8,257 nucleotides of DNA from Methanobrevibacter sp. (GCA_017652345.1 JAGCBE010000151.1:1-8257), one strand, 5' to 3'. Shown: positions 1-4,490, counted from the first letter of the stretch. Made by a program: numbers and translations. Notes: generated by a model from the letters alone, not told the origin.

Positions 1-2
1 AT

Positions 3-24
3 AAAAATAGATAAATCTATTTTT
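3..24 (+). terminator. AT-rich hairpin, probable terminator of upstream unit
   Basis: A perfect 10-bp inverted repeat with a 2-nt loop (3-12 pairs with 15-24), ending in a T run and followed by more T-rich sequence. It lies just before the first promoter, so it probably ends transcription from the left. The stem is almost all A-T, so its strength is uncertain. Confidence 0.45.
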
Positions 25-62
25 ATATTTATGTTTTTTTGAAAAAAAAAAAGAAAAGATAG

Positions 63-91
63 TTGATTTTAAGAATATAAGGTAATATAAT
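63..91 (+). promoter_or_regulatory. Sigma70/SigA-type promoter for tRNA-Gln leader
   Basis: TTGATT at 63-68 and TATAAT at 86-91 are separated by 17 nt. The -35 box sits in the string TAGTTGATTTT, which recurs at the other promoters in the window. Transcription should start near 98, just before the structured RNA at 112. Confidence 0.85.
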
Positions 92-111
92 ATAAGCATA
101 AATTAGATATA

Positions 112-392
112 TGCCATCCAGCGGCTGTCAACGCTGGTGAGGACGTGACAGAGTCCAAGACGTGAGCAACTACGATAGTGAGAGCGCCGGACAGCTCGCC
201 CGTTGAGGAGCGAATATCGAAACATGTAGATCCTAAGCGTTTCGGTACCAGAACACAAGGGCATGTGGAATGGATTATTTAGCTTAGGACAACAAGCTAC
301 GGAGTGTGGAGCCTTGCTCCCGTAGGATTCGGCATAAGGTTCCTAAAGGGTGTATGATTAGAGACCTACATGATGGTGATTGAATCTAGTCC
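112..392 (+). ncRNA. Structured leader RNA with group I-like core, upstream of tRNA-Gln
   Basis: This stretch is clearly more GC-rich than its surroundings and has no ORF. Helices seen: 6 bp at 117-122/129-134; CATGTAG 223-229 with CTACATG 366-372; CCTAAGC 232-238 with GCTTAGG 282-288; CTACGG 297-302 with CCGTAG 320-325. GAGAC (361-365) can pair with GTCC (389-392) leaving one bulged A, and it directly precedes the 366-372 strand. That order resembles P3-P4-P6-P7-P3'-P7' of group I introns, with GAGAC preceded by a GGTGTA-like joiner as in the tRNA-Leu intron of this window. No tRNA is interrupted here and P8 is weak. It may be a degenerate or repurposed group I ribozyme, or an unrelated RNA. 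Confidence 0.4.
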
Positions 393-404
393 ATCAATTA
401 ATAT

Positions 405-492
405 AGGGGAGTCGCTCAGCGGTCGAGAGCACCGGGCTTTGACCCCGGCAGGAGTAATCCTTTCGTGTGTTCGAATCACACCTCCCCTGCCA
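405..492 (+). tRNA. tRNA-Gln(UUG) with long variable arm
   Basis: The acceptor AGGGGAG (405-411) pairs fully with CTCCCCT (482-488). The discriminator is G and CCA is encoded. The anticodon stem CCGGG/CCCGG is perfect, with loop CTTTGAC and anticodon TTG at 439-441. The T arm is GTGTG-TTCGAAT-CACAC. The variable region is about 16 nt and can form a small AGGA/TCCT arm, which is unusual for tRNA-Gln, normally class I. The weak A1-U72 pair and G73 fit recognition by GlnRS, as known for E. coli tRNA-Gln. Anticodon UUG should read CAA and CAG. Confidence 0.88.
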
Positions 493-509
493 ATTTCTGT
501 TTGATGTAT

Positions 510-618
510 TTAGACACTTTACAGCATGATAAATAACAGAATGAGCTAGTAATACATTTACAATTCCGTCCTCCTTTCCTTTGACACCTCCTTTCTTAAT
601 ATATTTATAAGTGTCTAG
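510..618 (+). ncRNA. ACAGCA(A) two-helix RNA element, copy 1
   Basis: P1 is TAGACACTT (511-519) with AAGTGTCTA (609-617), extended by a T-G pair. P2 is ATAAATA (529-535) with TATTTAT (602-608), whose 3' strand directly abuts P1. ACAGCATG lies on the 5' side between P1 and P2, one base different from the ACAGCAA of the other copies. The 66-nt inner loop is pyrimidine-rich and carries two CCTCCTTTC strings. It sits between tRNA-Gln and the gene at 639. Confidence 0.75.
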
Positions 619-633
619 TTTTTATTAAGAGGT
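570..633 (+). promoter_or_regulatory. Anti-Shine-Dalgarno tracts able to mask the next RBS
   Basis: CCTCCTTTC occurs at 570-578 and 587-595. The second lies in CACCTCCTTTCTTAA (585-599), which largely matches the known 16S rRNA 3' end. ACCTC (586-590) and CTTAA (595-599) can pair with TTAAGAGGT (625-633), the ribosome binding site of the gene at 639. This suggests translational control, or a decoy for ribosome binding sites. On the other strand the same tracts read as strong Shine-Dalgarno sites, but no convincing gene follows them. Confidence 0.4.
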
Positions 634-638
634 ATGAT

Positions 639-944
639 ATGAGTAGGAGTTATAAGAAGCATACTTATTGCACTGATTACACTAGAAAGACTACTGCATG
701 GCAAAAAAGACAAGCTAATAAAGCAGCTAGAAGATATACAGAGGATTTGCCTAAAGGTAATCATTATCAGAAAATTTATAATCCTTGGTTTATTCATGAT
801 TGGAAATCTTATGAGTCTGAACGTTATGCTAAAAGATGGTGGAAAGAAGCTCTGAGTAGTCCTCATTTAGCTCATCATTATAAGAAATATTCTGAACAAG
901 AGTATATTGATAAAGTTTGGAAAAAGTATTATAAGAGGAAATAA
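639..944 (+). CDS. Small basic phage protein, function unknown
   Basis: This encodes 101 residues, very rich in Lys, Arg, Tyr, His and Trp, and so strongly basic. It has no membrane segment and no cysteine cluster (a single Cys, in HTYCTDY). A basic, aromatic-rich N-terminal half (SRSYKKHTY, WQKRQANKAARR) is followed by WWKEALSSPHLAHHYKKYSEQEY. Such composition is common in small nucleic-acid-binding phage proteins, but I recognise no family. The start at 639 is chosen because AAGAGG lies 6 nt upstream; an earlier ATG at 634 meets a stop after two codons. Its RBS can pair with an anti-Shine-Dalgarno tract in the RNA element just upstream. Gln is encoded mainly by CAA and there is no in-frame TAG. 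The stop is TAA, 1 nt before the next start. Confidence 0.75.
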   Translation: MSRSYKKHTYCTDYTRKTTAWQKRQANKAARRYTEDLPKGNHYQKIYNPWFIHDWKSYESERYAKRWWKEALSSPHLAHHYKKYSEQEYIDKVWKKYYKRK

Positions 945-945
945 A

Positions 946-1026
946 ATGATATTCGCTGGATTTATTGTCTGGTTTTTATGTATTCTATTATTCATATGTA
1001 TGTATAAATTCAGTGATGATAATTAA
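946..1026 (+). CDS. 26-residue single-pass membrane peptide
   Basis: ATG at 946 follows the preceding TAA by 1 nt, with AGAGGAAA as ribosome binding site inside the end of that gene. The product (MIFAGFIVWFLCILLFICMY...) is one hydrophobic helix of about 20 residues with a short polar tail KFSDDN. It is probably an inner-membrane miniprotein co-translated with the basic protein upstream. The helix and the spacing support it, but the length is too short for family assignment. A chance ORF cannot be excluded. It ends 3 nt before the next promoter's -35 box. Confidence 0.5.
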   Translation: MIFAGFIVWFLCILLFICMYKFSDDN

Positions 1027-1029
1027 TAG

Positions 1030-1058
1030 TTGATTTTATCTGAAATTTAACTTATAAT
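1030..1058 (+). promoter_or_regulatory. TTGATT-17-TATAAT promoter
   Basis: TTGATT at 1030-1035 and TATAAT at 1053-1058 have a 17-nt spacer and the shared TAGTTGATTTT context. It drives the two-gene unit 1091-1769. The predicted start is near 1065. Confidence 0.85.
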
Positions 1059-1090
1059 AATATTGTAAATAATAAATGGAGGATAAATAA

Positions 1091-1309
1091 ATGGATCAGA
1101 AGTTTAATGATTATCAGTTGGTTGAGTGCATTGAAGCTTCTCCTAATCGTCAGGAGCCTGAAGTAGGTATGAGATATGGATTGGATCTCAAGTCCATCTA
1201 TATTGATTTTGAAGGTGATGCTTATGGCATTATTTATGCTATTGGTAGTCAGGATAAGATTTATTCTCTTGGGTATAGACTTCTGAAGCATTTTAAGACT
1301 GTAATTTAA
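1091..1309 (+). CDS. Hypothetical 72-residue phage protein
   Basis: This encodes 72 residues, mixed and mildly acidic in the first half, with YIDFEGDAYGIIYAIG suggesting a small beta-rich fold. I recognise no family. The ribosome binding site GGAGG lies about 9 nt before ATG 1091. It is the first gene behind the promoter at 1030 and is followed after 13 nt by the gene at 1323, whose strong AAGGAGG overlaps this gene's TAA stop, so the two form an operon. All four glutamines are CAG, as in the other promoter-linked genes here. Function unknown. Confidence 0.75.
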   Translation: MDQKFNDYQLVECIEASPNRQEPEVGMRYGLDLKSIYIDFEGDAYGIIYAIGSQDKIYSLGYRLLKHFKTVI

Positions 1310-1322
1310 GGAGGATACTGCA

Positions 1323-1769
1323 ATGACTAATTCTTATGATATTTCTTATGGTCTCTGGAAAGTAACTACTGAAGGAGATTGTGAAGGTAAGACAACTAGA
1401 AATCTCGGTATATATGAAGGCAACATTAGTGATATTGCATTTTATTTGAAGGATAAATGCGAATATGCTTTGCGGTTTTCTCCAGCGAAAACTACTAAAA
1501 TAGATTCATATGATGTAACTCATTATGGCTGCGTTCATGTTTCTCTTGATATTGATTCTGGAACTTGGAATATGAGTCCTAAAGATAGAATGAATTATTT
1601 TAAAGTTCTTTTGAATACAGAAAATAGAGAGAATGTAATTACAGTAGAACCTGGGCAGTATTATGCGTCGGTCAAACTGGTTGGTTATGATAGCCATGAA
1701 GAGTATATAAGAAAAACAGCACTTGAAAAACTTACTAATGAAGAAAAGGAAGTTCTTGGACTTCTTTGA
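1323..1769 (+). CDS. Hypothetical 148-residue phage protein
   Basis: This is the second gene of the operon from the promoter at 1030. An AAGGAGG site lies about 8 nt upstream of ATG 1323. The protein is soluble, with alternating beta-type segments (DISYGLWKVTTEG, GCVHVSLDIDSGTWNM, VITVEPGQYYASVKLVG) and a charged helical C terminus (YIRKTALEKLTNEEKEVLGLL). I recognise no domain and see no catalytic motif or signal peptide. The only glutamine is CAG. The stop is TGA, unlike most genes here (TAA). It ends 6 nt before the first permuted-tRNA element, so read-through from this promoter probably transcribes the following RNA genes. Confidence 0.8.
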   Translation: MTNSYDISYGLWKVTTEGDCEGKTTRNLGIYEGNISDIAFYLKDKCEYALRFSPAKTTKIDSYDVTHYGCVHVSLDIDSGTWNMSPKDRMNYFKVLLNTENRENVITVEPGQYYASVKLVGYDSHEEYIRKTALEKLTNEEKEVLGLL

Positions 1770-1774
1770 TATAA

Positions 1775-1907
1775 TATGACAGTAACAGCAAACAAAAATA
1801 CTTCTTGAAGATGTGTGTCGTCGGTTCGAGTCTGACCAGTGACGGTCTTAATTGATTGCTACTGTAGCTCAGAAGGTAGAGCAATATCAAGTAAAAATCC
1901 TGTCATG
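1775..1907 (+). ncRNA. ACAGCAA element, copy 2, enclosing a permuted tRNA
   Basis: P1 is TATGACAG (1775-1782) with CTGTCATG (1900-1907). ACAGCAA follows 2 nt later at 1785-1791. A short P2, TACTT (1799-1803) with AAGTA (1889-1893), is separated from P1 by AAAATC on the 3' side, so it is looser than in most copies. The inner part is occupied by a tRNA 3' half, a short linker and a tRNA 5' half. Confidence 0.65.
1804..1888 (+). tRNA. Permuted tRNA gene 1 (3' half before 5' half), isotype unresolved
   Basis: The 3' half comes first: GATGT (1810-1814, 3' strand of the anticodon stem), a 5-nt variable loop, T arm GTCGG-TTCGAGT-CTGAC (1820-1836) and acceptor strand CAGTGAC (1837-1843). After a ~14-nt linker comes the 5' half: acceptor GCTACTG (1858-1864), TA, and D arm GCTC-AGAAGGTA-GAGC (1867-1882), then ATATC (1884-1888). 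GCTACTG pairs with CAGTGAC at 6 of 7 positions (one U-G, one C-A mismatch), and ATATC pairs with GATGT. Joining C1888 to about C1804 would close the anticodon arm with a loop near CTTGAA, one base short of seven, so the anticodon cannot be read safely. CCA is not encoded (G then GTC follows). It may be functional with CCA added later, or decaying. Confidence 0.55.
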
Positions 1908-1942
1908 ATAATTTAAAAATATAAAAATCTTGTATATAAATA

Positions 1943-2094
1943 TTAGACGGATACAGCAAACTAAATGTTTTATTTGTATTGGAAAACAAAGGTCGTTGGT
2001 TCGAGTCCAACTATTCCAGCCAAAGACTTTATTAACGACGGTTAATAAAGATGGAATATAGCTCAGTGGGATAGAGCTTTAAAACACCGTCTAG
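1943..2094 (+). ncRNA. ACAGCAA element, copy 3, enclosing a permuted tRNA
   Basis: P1 is TTAGACGG (1943-1950) with CCGTCTAG (2087-2094), 8 pairs with a terminal U-G. ACAGCAA lies at 1953-1959. P2 is TGTTTTA (1966-1972) with TAAAACA (2080-2086), 7 perfect pairs, and its 3' strand abuts P1 with no gap, as in copies 1, 4, 5 and 7. The inner loop is a complete permuted tRNA. The 5' strand of P2 can instead pair locally with AAAACA at 1983-1988, so two folds compete. Confidence 0.8.
1973..2079 (+). tRNA. Permuted tRNA gene 2 (3' half before 5' half), isotype unresolved
   Basis: 3' half: T arm GTTGG-TTCGAGT-CCAAC (1995-2011), acceptor TATTCCA (2012-2018), G73 and CCA (2020-2022). Linker: a perfect 9-bp hairpin (2027-2035 with 2042-2050). 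5' half: acceptor TGGAATA (2052-2058), TA, D arm GCTC-AGTGGGATA-GAGC (2061-2077). The acceptor strands pair 7 of 7. Upstream of the variable loop, TTTGT (1973-1977) and ACAAA (1986-1990) form an anticodon-like stem with an 8-nt loop, ATTGGAAA. Joining position 2078 or 2079 to 1973, at the base of P2, would restore a cloverleaf. The anticodon is ambiguous (TGG or GGA by U33). U1-A72 plus G73 is Gln-like. The gene order matches permuted tRNAs known from red algae and some archaea. Confidence 0.72.
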
Positions 2095-2100
2095 ATTTAT

Positions 2101-2174
2101 CCAGATCGTGGTGTAATGGTAGCACGCGGGGTTTGGGACCTTGCAGAGCCGTTCGAGTCGGACGATTTGGACCA
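2101..2174 (+). tRNA. tRNA-Pro(UGG)
   Basis: CCAGATC (2101-2107) pairs with GATTTGG (2164-2170) including one G-U. The discriminator is A and CCA is encoded at 2172-2174. The anticodon loop TTTGGGA with TGG at 2134-2136 matches the loop usual in bacterial tRNA-Pro. The T arm is CCG-TTCGAGT-CGG with flanking pairs. It begins 6 nt after the element ending at 2094, so it is probably co-transcribed with it. Confidence 0.88.
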
Positions 2175-2432
2175 CTCATTTCGAATACTTTCATTGGAGT
2201 TGATTTTTATGATTAATAGAAGCAACAAGACCACGAACCATAGTAGTCCCCTGGAAGTAGATAATGGAGATGAGCCGAAGGGCTAATTAAAGAGCTAATG
2301 AGGTATGAAGCTCTTTAAAAAATAATTACCTCATTATTATTCATAGATTATGGCGTGGAGAGAATAGGCAGAAATTAATATTCAAAACTAGAGGGGAATG
2401 TCATACCCAGCCGAGTCATAATCTATCTATAT
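2175..2432 (+). ncRNA. Structured spacer RNA between tRNA-Pro and the CAU tRNA
   Basis: There is no gene here, but several strong pairings. CTCATTTC (2175-2182), starting right after the tRNA-Pro CCA, pairs with GAGATGAG (2267-2274), which is followed by CCGAAGG-C-TAA. That order recalls HDV-like ribozymes. TTAAAGAGCT (2287-2296) pairs with 2309-2318, and AATGAGGTA (2297-2305) with 2327-2335. These two helices interlock, giving a pseudoknot or two alternative hairpins. ATAGATTATG near 2342 pairs with CATAATCTAT ending near 2427, enclosing the leader of the next tRNA. No known RNA family is identified with certainty. Confidence 0.45.
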
Positions 2433-2509
2433 TGCAGGTAGGACAAACGGCTAAGTCGCAGGCCTCATAAGCCTTGAGGAGTGGGTTCAACTCCCACACT
2501 TTGCAACCA
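2433..2509 (+). tRNA. tRNA with CAU anticodon (Met or Ile2)
   Basis: The anticodon loop is CTCATAA with CAT at 2466-2468 on an AGGC/GCCT stem. The T arm is GTGGG-TTCAACT-CCCAC, and the sequence ends A-CCA at 2506-2509. The acceptor TGCAGGT pairs with CTTTGCA through G-U pairs, but there is one extra base on the 3' side, so the exact 5' end is uncertain by 1 nt. CAU can mean elongator Met, initiator, or Ile after lysidine modification; I cannot decide among them. Confidence 0.78.
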
Positions 2510-2510
2510 T

Positions 2511-2530
2511 AGACGAAAGTCTTTTTATTT
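2511..2530 (+). terminator. Short GAAA-loop hairpin with T run
   Basis: AGAC-GAAA-GTCT (2511-2522) followed by TTTTATTT, directly after the CCA of the CAU tRNA. The stem is only 4 bp, so termination may be partial, and the following gene at 2550 has no promoter of the TTGATT type. Confidence 0.4.
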
Positions 2531-2549
2531 TTAATTTAAGGAAGGTTAT

Positions 2550-2915
2550 ATGAAAATTCATTATCTCGATGATTTTGATGAAGAGTTTACCAGTGAATAT
2601 AATAGAGGAGCTCATTATCAAAAGCACAAGAAAGAATATCCAGAATGGACAGAAGAAGAATATGAGAAGTATGCTGAAGAGCTTGCTCTGAAGCCAATAG
2701 ATAATAAAAACATTTTTGGATATATGAGTAAAGATAAGCAAGATAGAATTGCTTATGTAAAATGGGATAAAGATACAGAACTTTTTACTGTATATGTTTA
2801 TAGAGGAAATAAGCCATATACTGTAACTGCTTTTAGAAAGAGTAAGAGAGAATATGAAGGTGGAAAGTGGGATAGTAATTATGGTTATATTGATGAAATT
2901 CCTGCGGGTAAATAA
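2550..2915 (+). CDS. Possible BECR-fold (barnase/EndoU/RelE-like) phage nuclease
   Basis: This encodes 121 residues. The layout resembles phage-encoded BECR-type RNase toxins: an early HxxxH (H22, H26 in GAHYQKHKKEYPEW), a TEEEYEKYAEEL helix (about 34-46), then strands ending in DKDTELFTVYVY...YTVTAFR (about 73-96), where such proteins carry a D-x-x-T-x-x-F...T-x-F/Y-R pattern. This is recognition from memory of the family pattern, not a search, so the call is tentative. The start is set by AAGGAAGG about 7 nt upstream. An 8-bp inverted repeat spans the stop codon. The next gene begins 44 nt later with a nearly identical RBS context and encodes an ADP-ribosyltransferase, so the two may form an effector pair. 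Both glutamines are CAA; there is no TAG. Confidence 0.65.
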   Translation: MKIHYLDDFDEEFTSEYNRGAHYQKHKKEYPEWTEEEYEKYAEELALKPIDNKNIFGYMSKDKQDRIAYVKWDKDTELFTVYVYRGNKPYTVTAFRKSKREYEGGKWDSNYGYIDEIPAGK

Positions 2916-2927
2916 TTCTCGCAGGAA
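2899..2927 (+). promoter_or_regulatory. 8-bp hairpin spanning the stop codon
   Basis: TTCCTGCG (2899-2906) pairs with CGCAGGAA (2920-2927) around the TAA of the upstream gene. It lacks a clear T run. It may attenuate transcription or protect mRNA between the two putative effector genes. Confidence 0.45.
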
Positions 2928-2959
2928 ATTAATTTATCTAACAAAGAAAGGTTATATTA

Positions 2960-3469
2960 ATGGGAATTTATAATTATGATTGGTAGCAAGAAAACCGTAA
3001 CTTAGTTATCGAAGCCTTAAAGATTTGGGCTACTACCGATGGTTATATTGATATTAGATCCGGATAGGACCCTAAAAATTAGTAGATTATTGATGATTGG
3101 ATTGATCATTCTAATCCTTATTTAAAAAAGTTATATAGAGGAATAACAGTAAATGAATTTGAAATAAATAACTTAGATGTAAACGACGTTATTTCTATGA
3201 AAGGTATTTCTAGTTGGACTAATAGAATTGGTATTGCTTAGGGTTTTATTAATAAAAATTTATCTCCGGAATATCCTATTGGATTATTATTTTCTCTTCC
3301 TTCAGGATGTTAGAATTCTACAAAATTACCTTCAAAATAGGCAACACATGGAAGTTTACGTTTTGATGAAGGAGAAGTTCTAATATCATCTAAATAGAAA
3401 TTTAAAATTCTTAATATAAATTATAAATCATATTAGCCTAAAATTATTTGTGAATTAACTTGTGTTTAA
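2960..3469 (+). CDS. ADP-ribosyltransferase, TAG-recoded
   Basis: This encodes 169 residues if TAG is read as Gln; otherwise translation ends after 8 codons. TAG falls at codons 9, 36, 41, 42, 94, 118, 127, 146 and 159; only codon 10 is CAA. Between them the frame carries the R-S-E signature of arginine-type ADP-ribosyltransferases: R60 in KLYRGI, the S-x-T-like motif ISSWTN (83-88) with A93 and F96 after it, and the E-x-E pair E137/E139 in FDEGEVLI. Such enzymes transfer ADP-ribose from NAD to a protein or nucleic acid; T4 Alt and ModA/ModB are known phage examples that modify host machinery. A weak GAAAGG lies about 8 nt before the start. The stop is TAA, and a promoter follows at 3483. The target is not predictable. 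Confidence 0.82.
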
Positions 3470-3482
3470 TTTTAATTTATAG

Positions 3483-3511
3483 TTGATTTTTCAAGATAAA
3501 TCCTTTATAAT
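3483..3511 (+). promoter_or_regulatory. TTGATT-17-TATAAT promoter
   Basis: TTGATT at 3483-3488 and TATAAT at 3506-3511 have a 17-nt spacer in TAGTTGATTTT context, 13 nt after the stop of the recoded gene. It drives the genes at 3544 and 3816. Confidence 0.87.
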
Positions 3512-3543
3512 ATAAGTGTAAAATAAATAAAGGAGAATTAGAT

Positions 3544-3813
3544 ATGATTAAGGCTATCGAAGCACGTGAGGGTATGAAGAAACTCCTTAATCAGTACTTT
3601 AATAATTATCCGGTTAATCATGTAGTTCTTCTTGTATGGAGTAGTCCTATTGGAAATTATTTGGATCATCGGTCCGGAGCTTTTGATGAAATGATGGAAG
3701 CAGAAGAATATGCAGAGTATCTTAATCAGAAGTATTCTAAGATGGGAATGCAGTATCAGATTTATCTTGATGGATGGATCAAATATAAAAATTGGGAAAT
3801 GGAGCAGCAATAA
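3544..3813 (+). CDS. Hypothetical 89-residue phage protein
   Basis: A small soluble protein of 89 residues. A helical N terminus (IKAIEAREGMKKLLNQYFNN) is followed by a hydrophobic strand (HVVLLVWSSP) and a charged region (EMMEAEEYAEYLNQKYSKMGMQYQIYLDGWI). The closing strand YQIYLDGW after a helix suggests a small alpha/beta fold. No family is recognised. AAAGGAG lies about 8 nt upstream of the ATG. The promoter is 33 nt before the start. The TAA stop is 2 nt before the next start, so translation is probably coupled. Glutamine codons are 5 CAG and 1 CAA. Confidence 0.78.
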   Translation: MIKAIEAREGMKKLLNQYFNNYPVNHVVLLVWSSPIGNYLDHRSGAFDEMMEAEEYAEYLNQKYSKMGMQYQIYLDGWIKYKNWEMEQQ

Positions 3814-3815
3814 AT

Positions 3816-4073
3816 ATGAGAAAGATGACGAAGTCCGATGAAATGTGCTTTATTGAAATGATGAAAGATGGATGTACGGATAGTCAGATTGAAGAAGTTA
3901 GTAAAGCTAGACATCTTCATCCTTCTCAGGCATTCCATTTTATTGCAGTACAGAAGGCTCCTGGTTGCTGTAAAAGCTGTAATCATGTTGATTACTTTCC
4001 TGATATGTTTCCTTGCTCTCGTTGTTGTCGAGGAAAGAAAGATTATTATGAAGATGTTTCATCACTTCATTAA
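3816..4073 (+). CDS. Small zinc-ribbon protein with HTH-like segment
   Basis: This encodes 85 residues from ATG 3816. The frame also opens at 3792, but that ATG lies inside the upstream gene without a ribosome binding site, while GGAG at about 3801 serves 3816. C52-x2-C55 (CKSC) and C67-x2-C70 (CSRC) form a probable zinc ribbon. The segment GCTDSQIEEVSKARHLHPSQAF (19-40) looks like a helix-turn-helix of the kind found in small phage regulators. Together they suggest nucleic-acid binding, possibly transcription control; this is inference. It is the second gene of the unit from the promoter at 3483. All three glutamines are CAG. The next promoter starts 7 nt after the stop. Confidence 0.72.
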   Translation: MRKMTKSDEMCFIEMMKDGCTDSQIEEVSKARHLHPSQAFHFIAVQKAPGCCKSCNHVDYFPDMFPCSRCCRGKKDYYEDVSSLH

Positions 4074-4080
4074 AAGATAG

Positions 4081-4109
4081 TTGATTTTTCAAAGAAGATA
4101 TATTATAAT
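4081..4109 (+). promoter_or_regulatory. TTGATT-17-TATAAT promoter
   Basis: TTGATT at 4081-4086 and TATAAT at 4104-4109 have a 17-nt spacer and drive the zinc-ribbon gene at 4140. Confidence 0.86.
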
Positions 4110-4139
4110 AAAAGCATAAAATAAATGGAGGATATAAAG

Positions 4140-4370
4140 ATGAATATCAGAGAAAGTAAAGAGTATCTGGAATTTGGATATAAGATTGTTAAATGTCCTG
4201 TATGCGGAAAGGAAACTCTGGATAATCATTTTATTTGTCCTACTTGCAATTGGGAATATGATGATGAAGTGGAATTTAAAACTGGAGATGAATATTCTAC
4301 TGCAAATGATTGTACTCTCAATGAACATCTTTATAGCTATGTATTCCAGAAAGATGTATGGAAGAATTAA
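4140..4370 (+). CDS. CPCC-like cysteine-rich zinc-ribbon protein
   Basis: This encodes 76 residues. C19-x2-C22 (CPVCG) and C33-x2-C36 (CPTCNWEYDD) form a zinc ribbon. The CPxCxWExDD ending followed by a GDEYSTANDCTLNEH segment resembles small proteins of the Cys-rich CPCC type, recalled from memory. The role in phages is unknown. The ATG at 4125 is in frame, but GGAGG at 4127-4131 overlaps it and is correctly spaced for ATG 4140, so 4140 is preferred. It is monocistronic: its own promoter lies upstream, and the promoter of the suppressor tRNA begins 4 nt after its TAA. The single glutamine is CAG. Confidence 0.72.
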   Translation: MNIRESKEYLEFGYKIVKCPVCGKETLDNHFICPTCNWEYDDEVEFKTGDEYSTANDCTLNEHLYSYVFQKDVWKN

Positions 4371-4374
4371 ATAG

Positions 4375-4403
4375 TTGATTTCTCGTAAATAAGATATTAT
4401 AAT
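4375..4403 (+). promoter_or_regulatory. Dedicated promoter of the suppressor tRNA
   Basis: TTGATT at 4375-4380 and TATAAT at 4398-4403 have a 17-nt spacer. The predicted start near 4410 is only about 6 nt before the mature tRNA 5' end, so the leader is very short. Confidence 0.85.
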
Positions 4404-4415
4404 ATAAGCAGATAT

Positions 4416-4490
4416 GCCGGTATGGGGTAATGGTAGCTCACTCGGCTCTAACCCGAGAAGTATTGGTTCGATTCCGAATTGCCGGTGCCA
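4416..4490 (+). tRNA. Suppressor tRNA(CUA), decodes UAG
   Basis: The anticodon stem CTCGG/CCGAG is perfect, with loop CTCTAAC and anticodon CTA at 4448-4450, complementary to UAG. The acceptor GCCGGTA pairs with TGCCGGT through a G1-U72 wobble, four G-C pairs, U-G and A-U. The discriminator is G and CCA is encoded. The D arm is GGG-TAATGGTAG-CTC. There is one extra base between T stem and acceptor. A weak 1-72 pair, G73 and U35 are known identity elements for E. coli GlnRS, which supports charging with glutamine. It is the natural partner of the in-frame TAG codons in this window. Confidence 0.88.

Noticed and set aside
112..392. RNase P RNA or tmRNA.
   Set aside because: I find none of the conserved RNase P core strings, and no tRNA-like ends with a tag frame as in tmRNA. 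The group I-like pairing fits better.
1858..2022. An ordinary intron-containing tRNA made of the D arm at 1867 and the T arm at 1995.
   Set aside because: Its acceptor strands GCTACTG and TATTCCA do not pair, while each half pairs well with the half on its other side. Permutation is the better reading.
2198..2225. A further TTGATT promoter near 2200.
   Set aside because: No TATAAT-like box follows at 16-18 nt, unlike the eight accepted sites. The same holds for the TTGATT near 7975.
2960..3469. A pseudogene broken by stop codons.
   Set aside because: All interruptions are TAG, with no TAA, TGA or frameshift in 169 codons. The ADP-ribosyltransferase motifs are intact, and a CUA tRNA is present.
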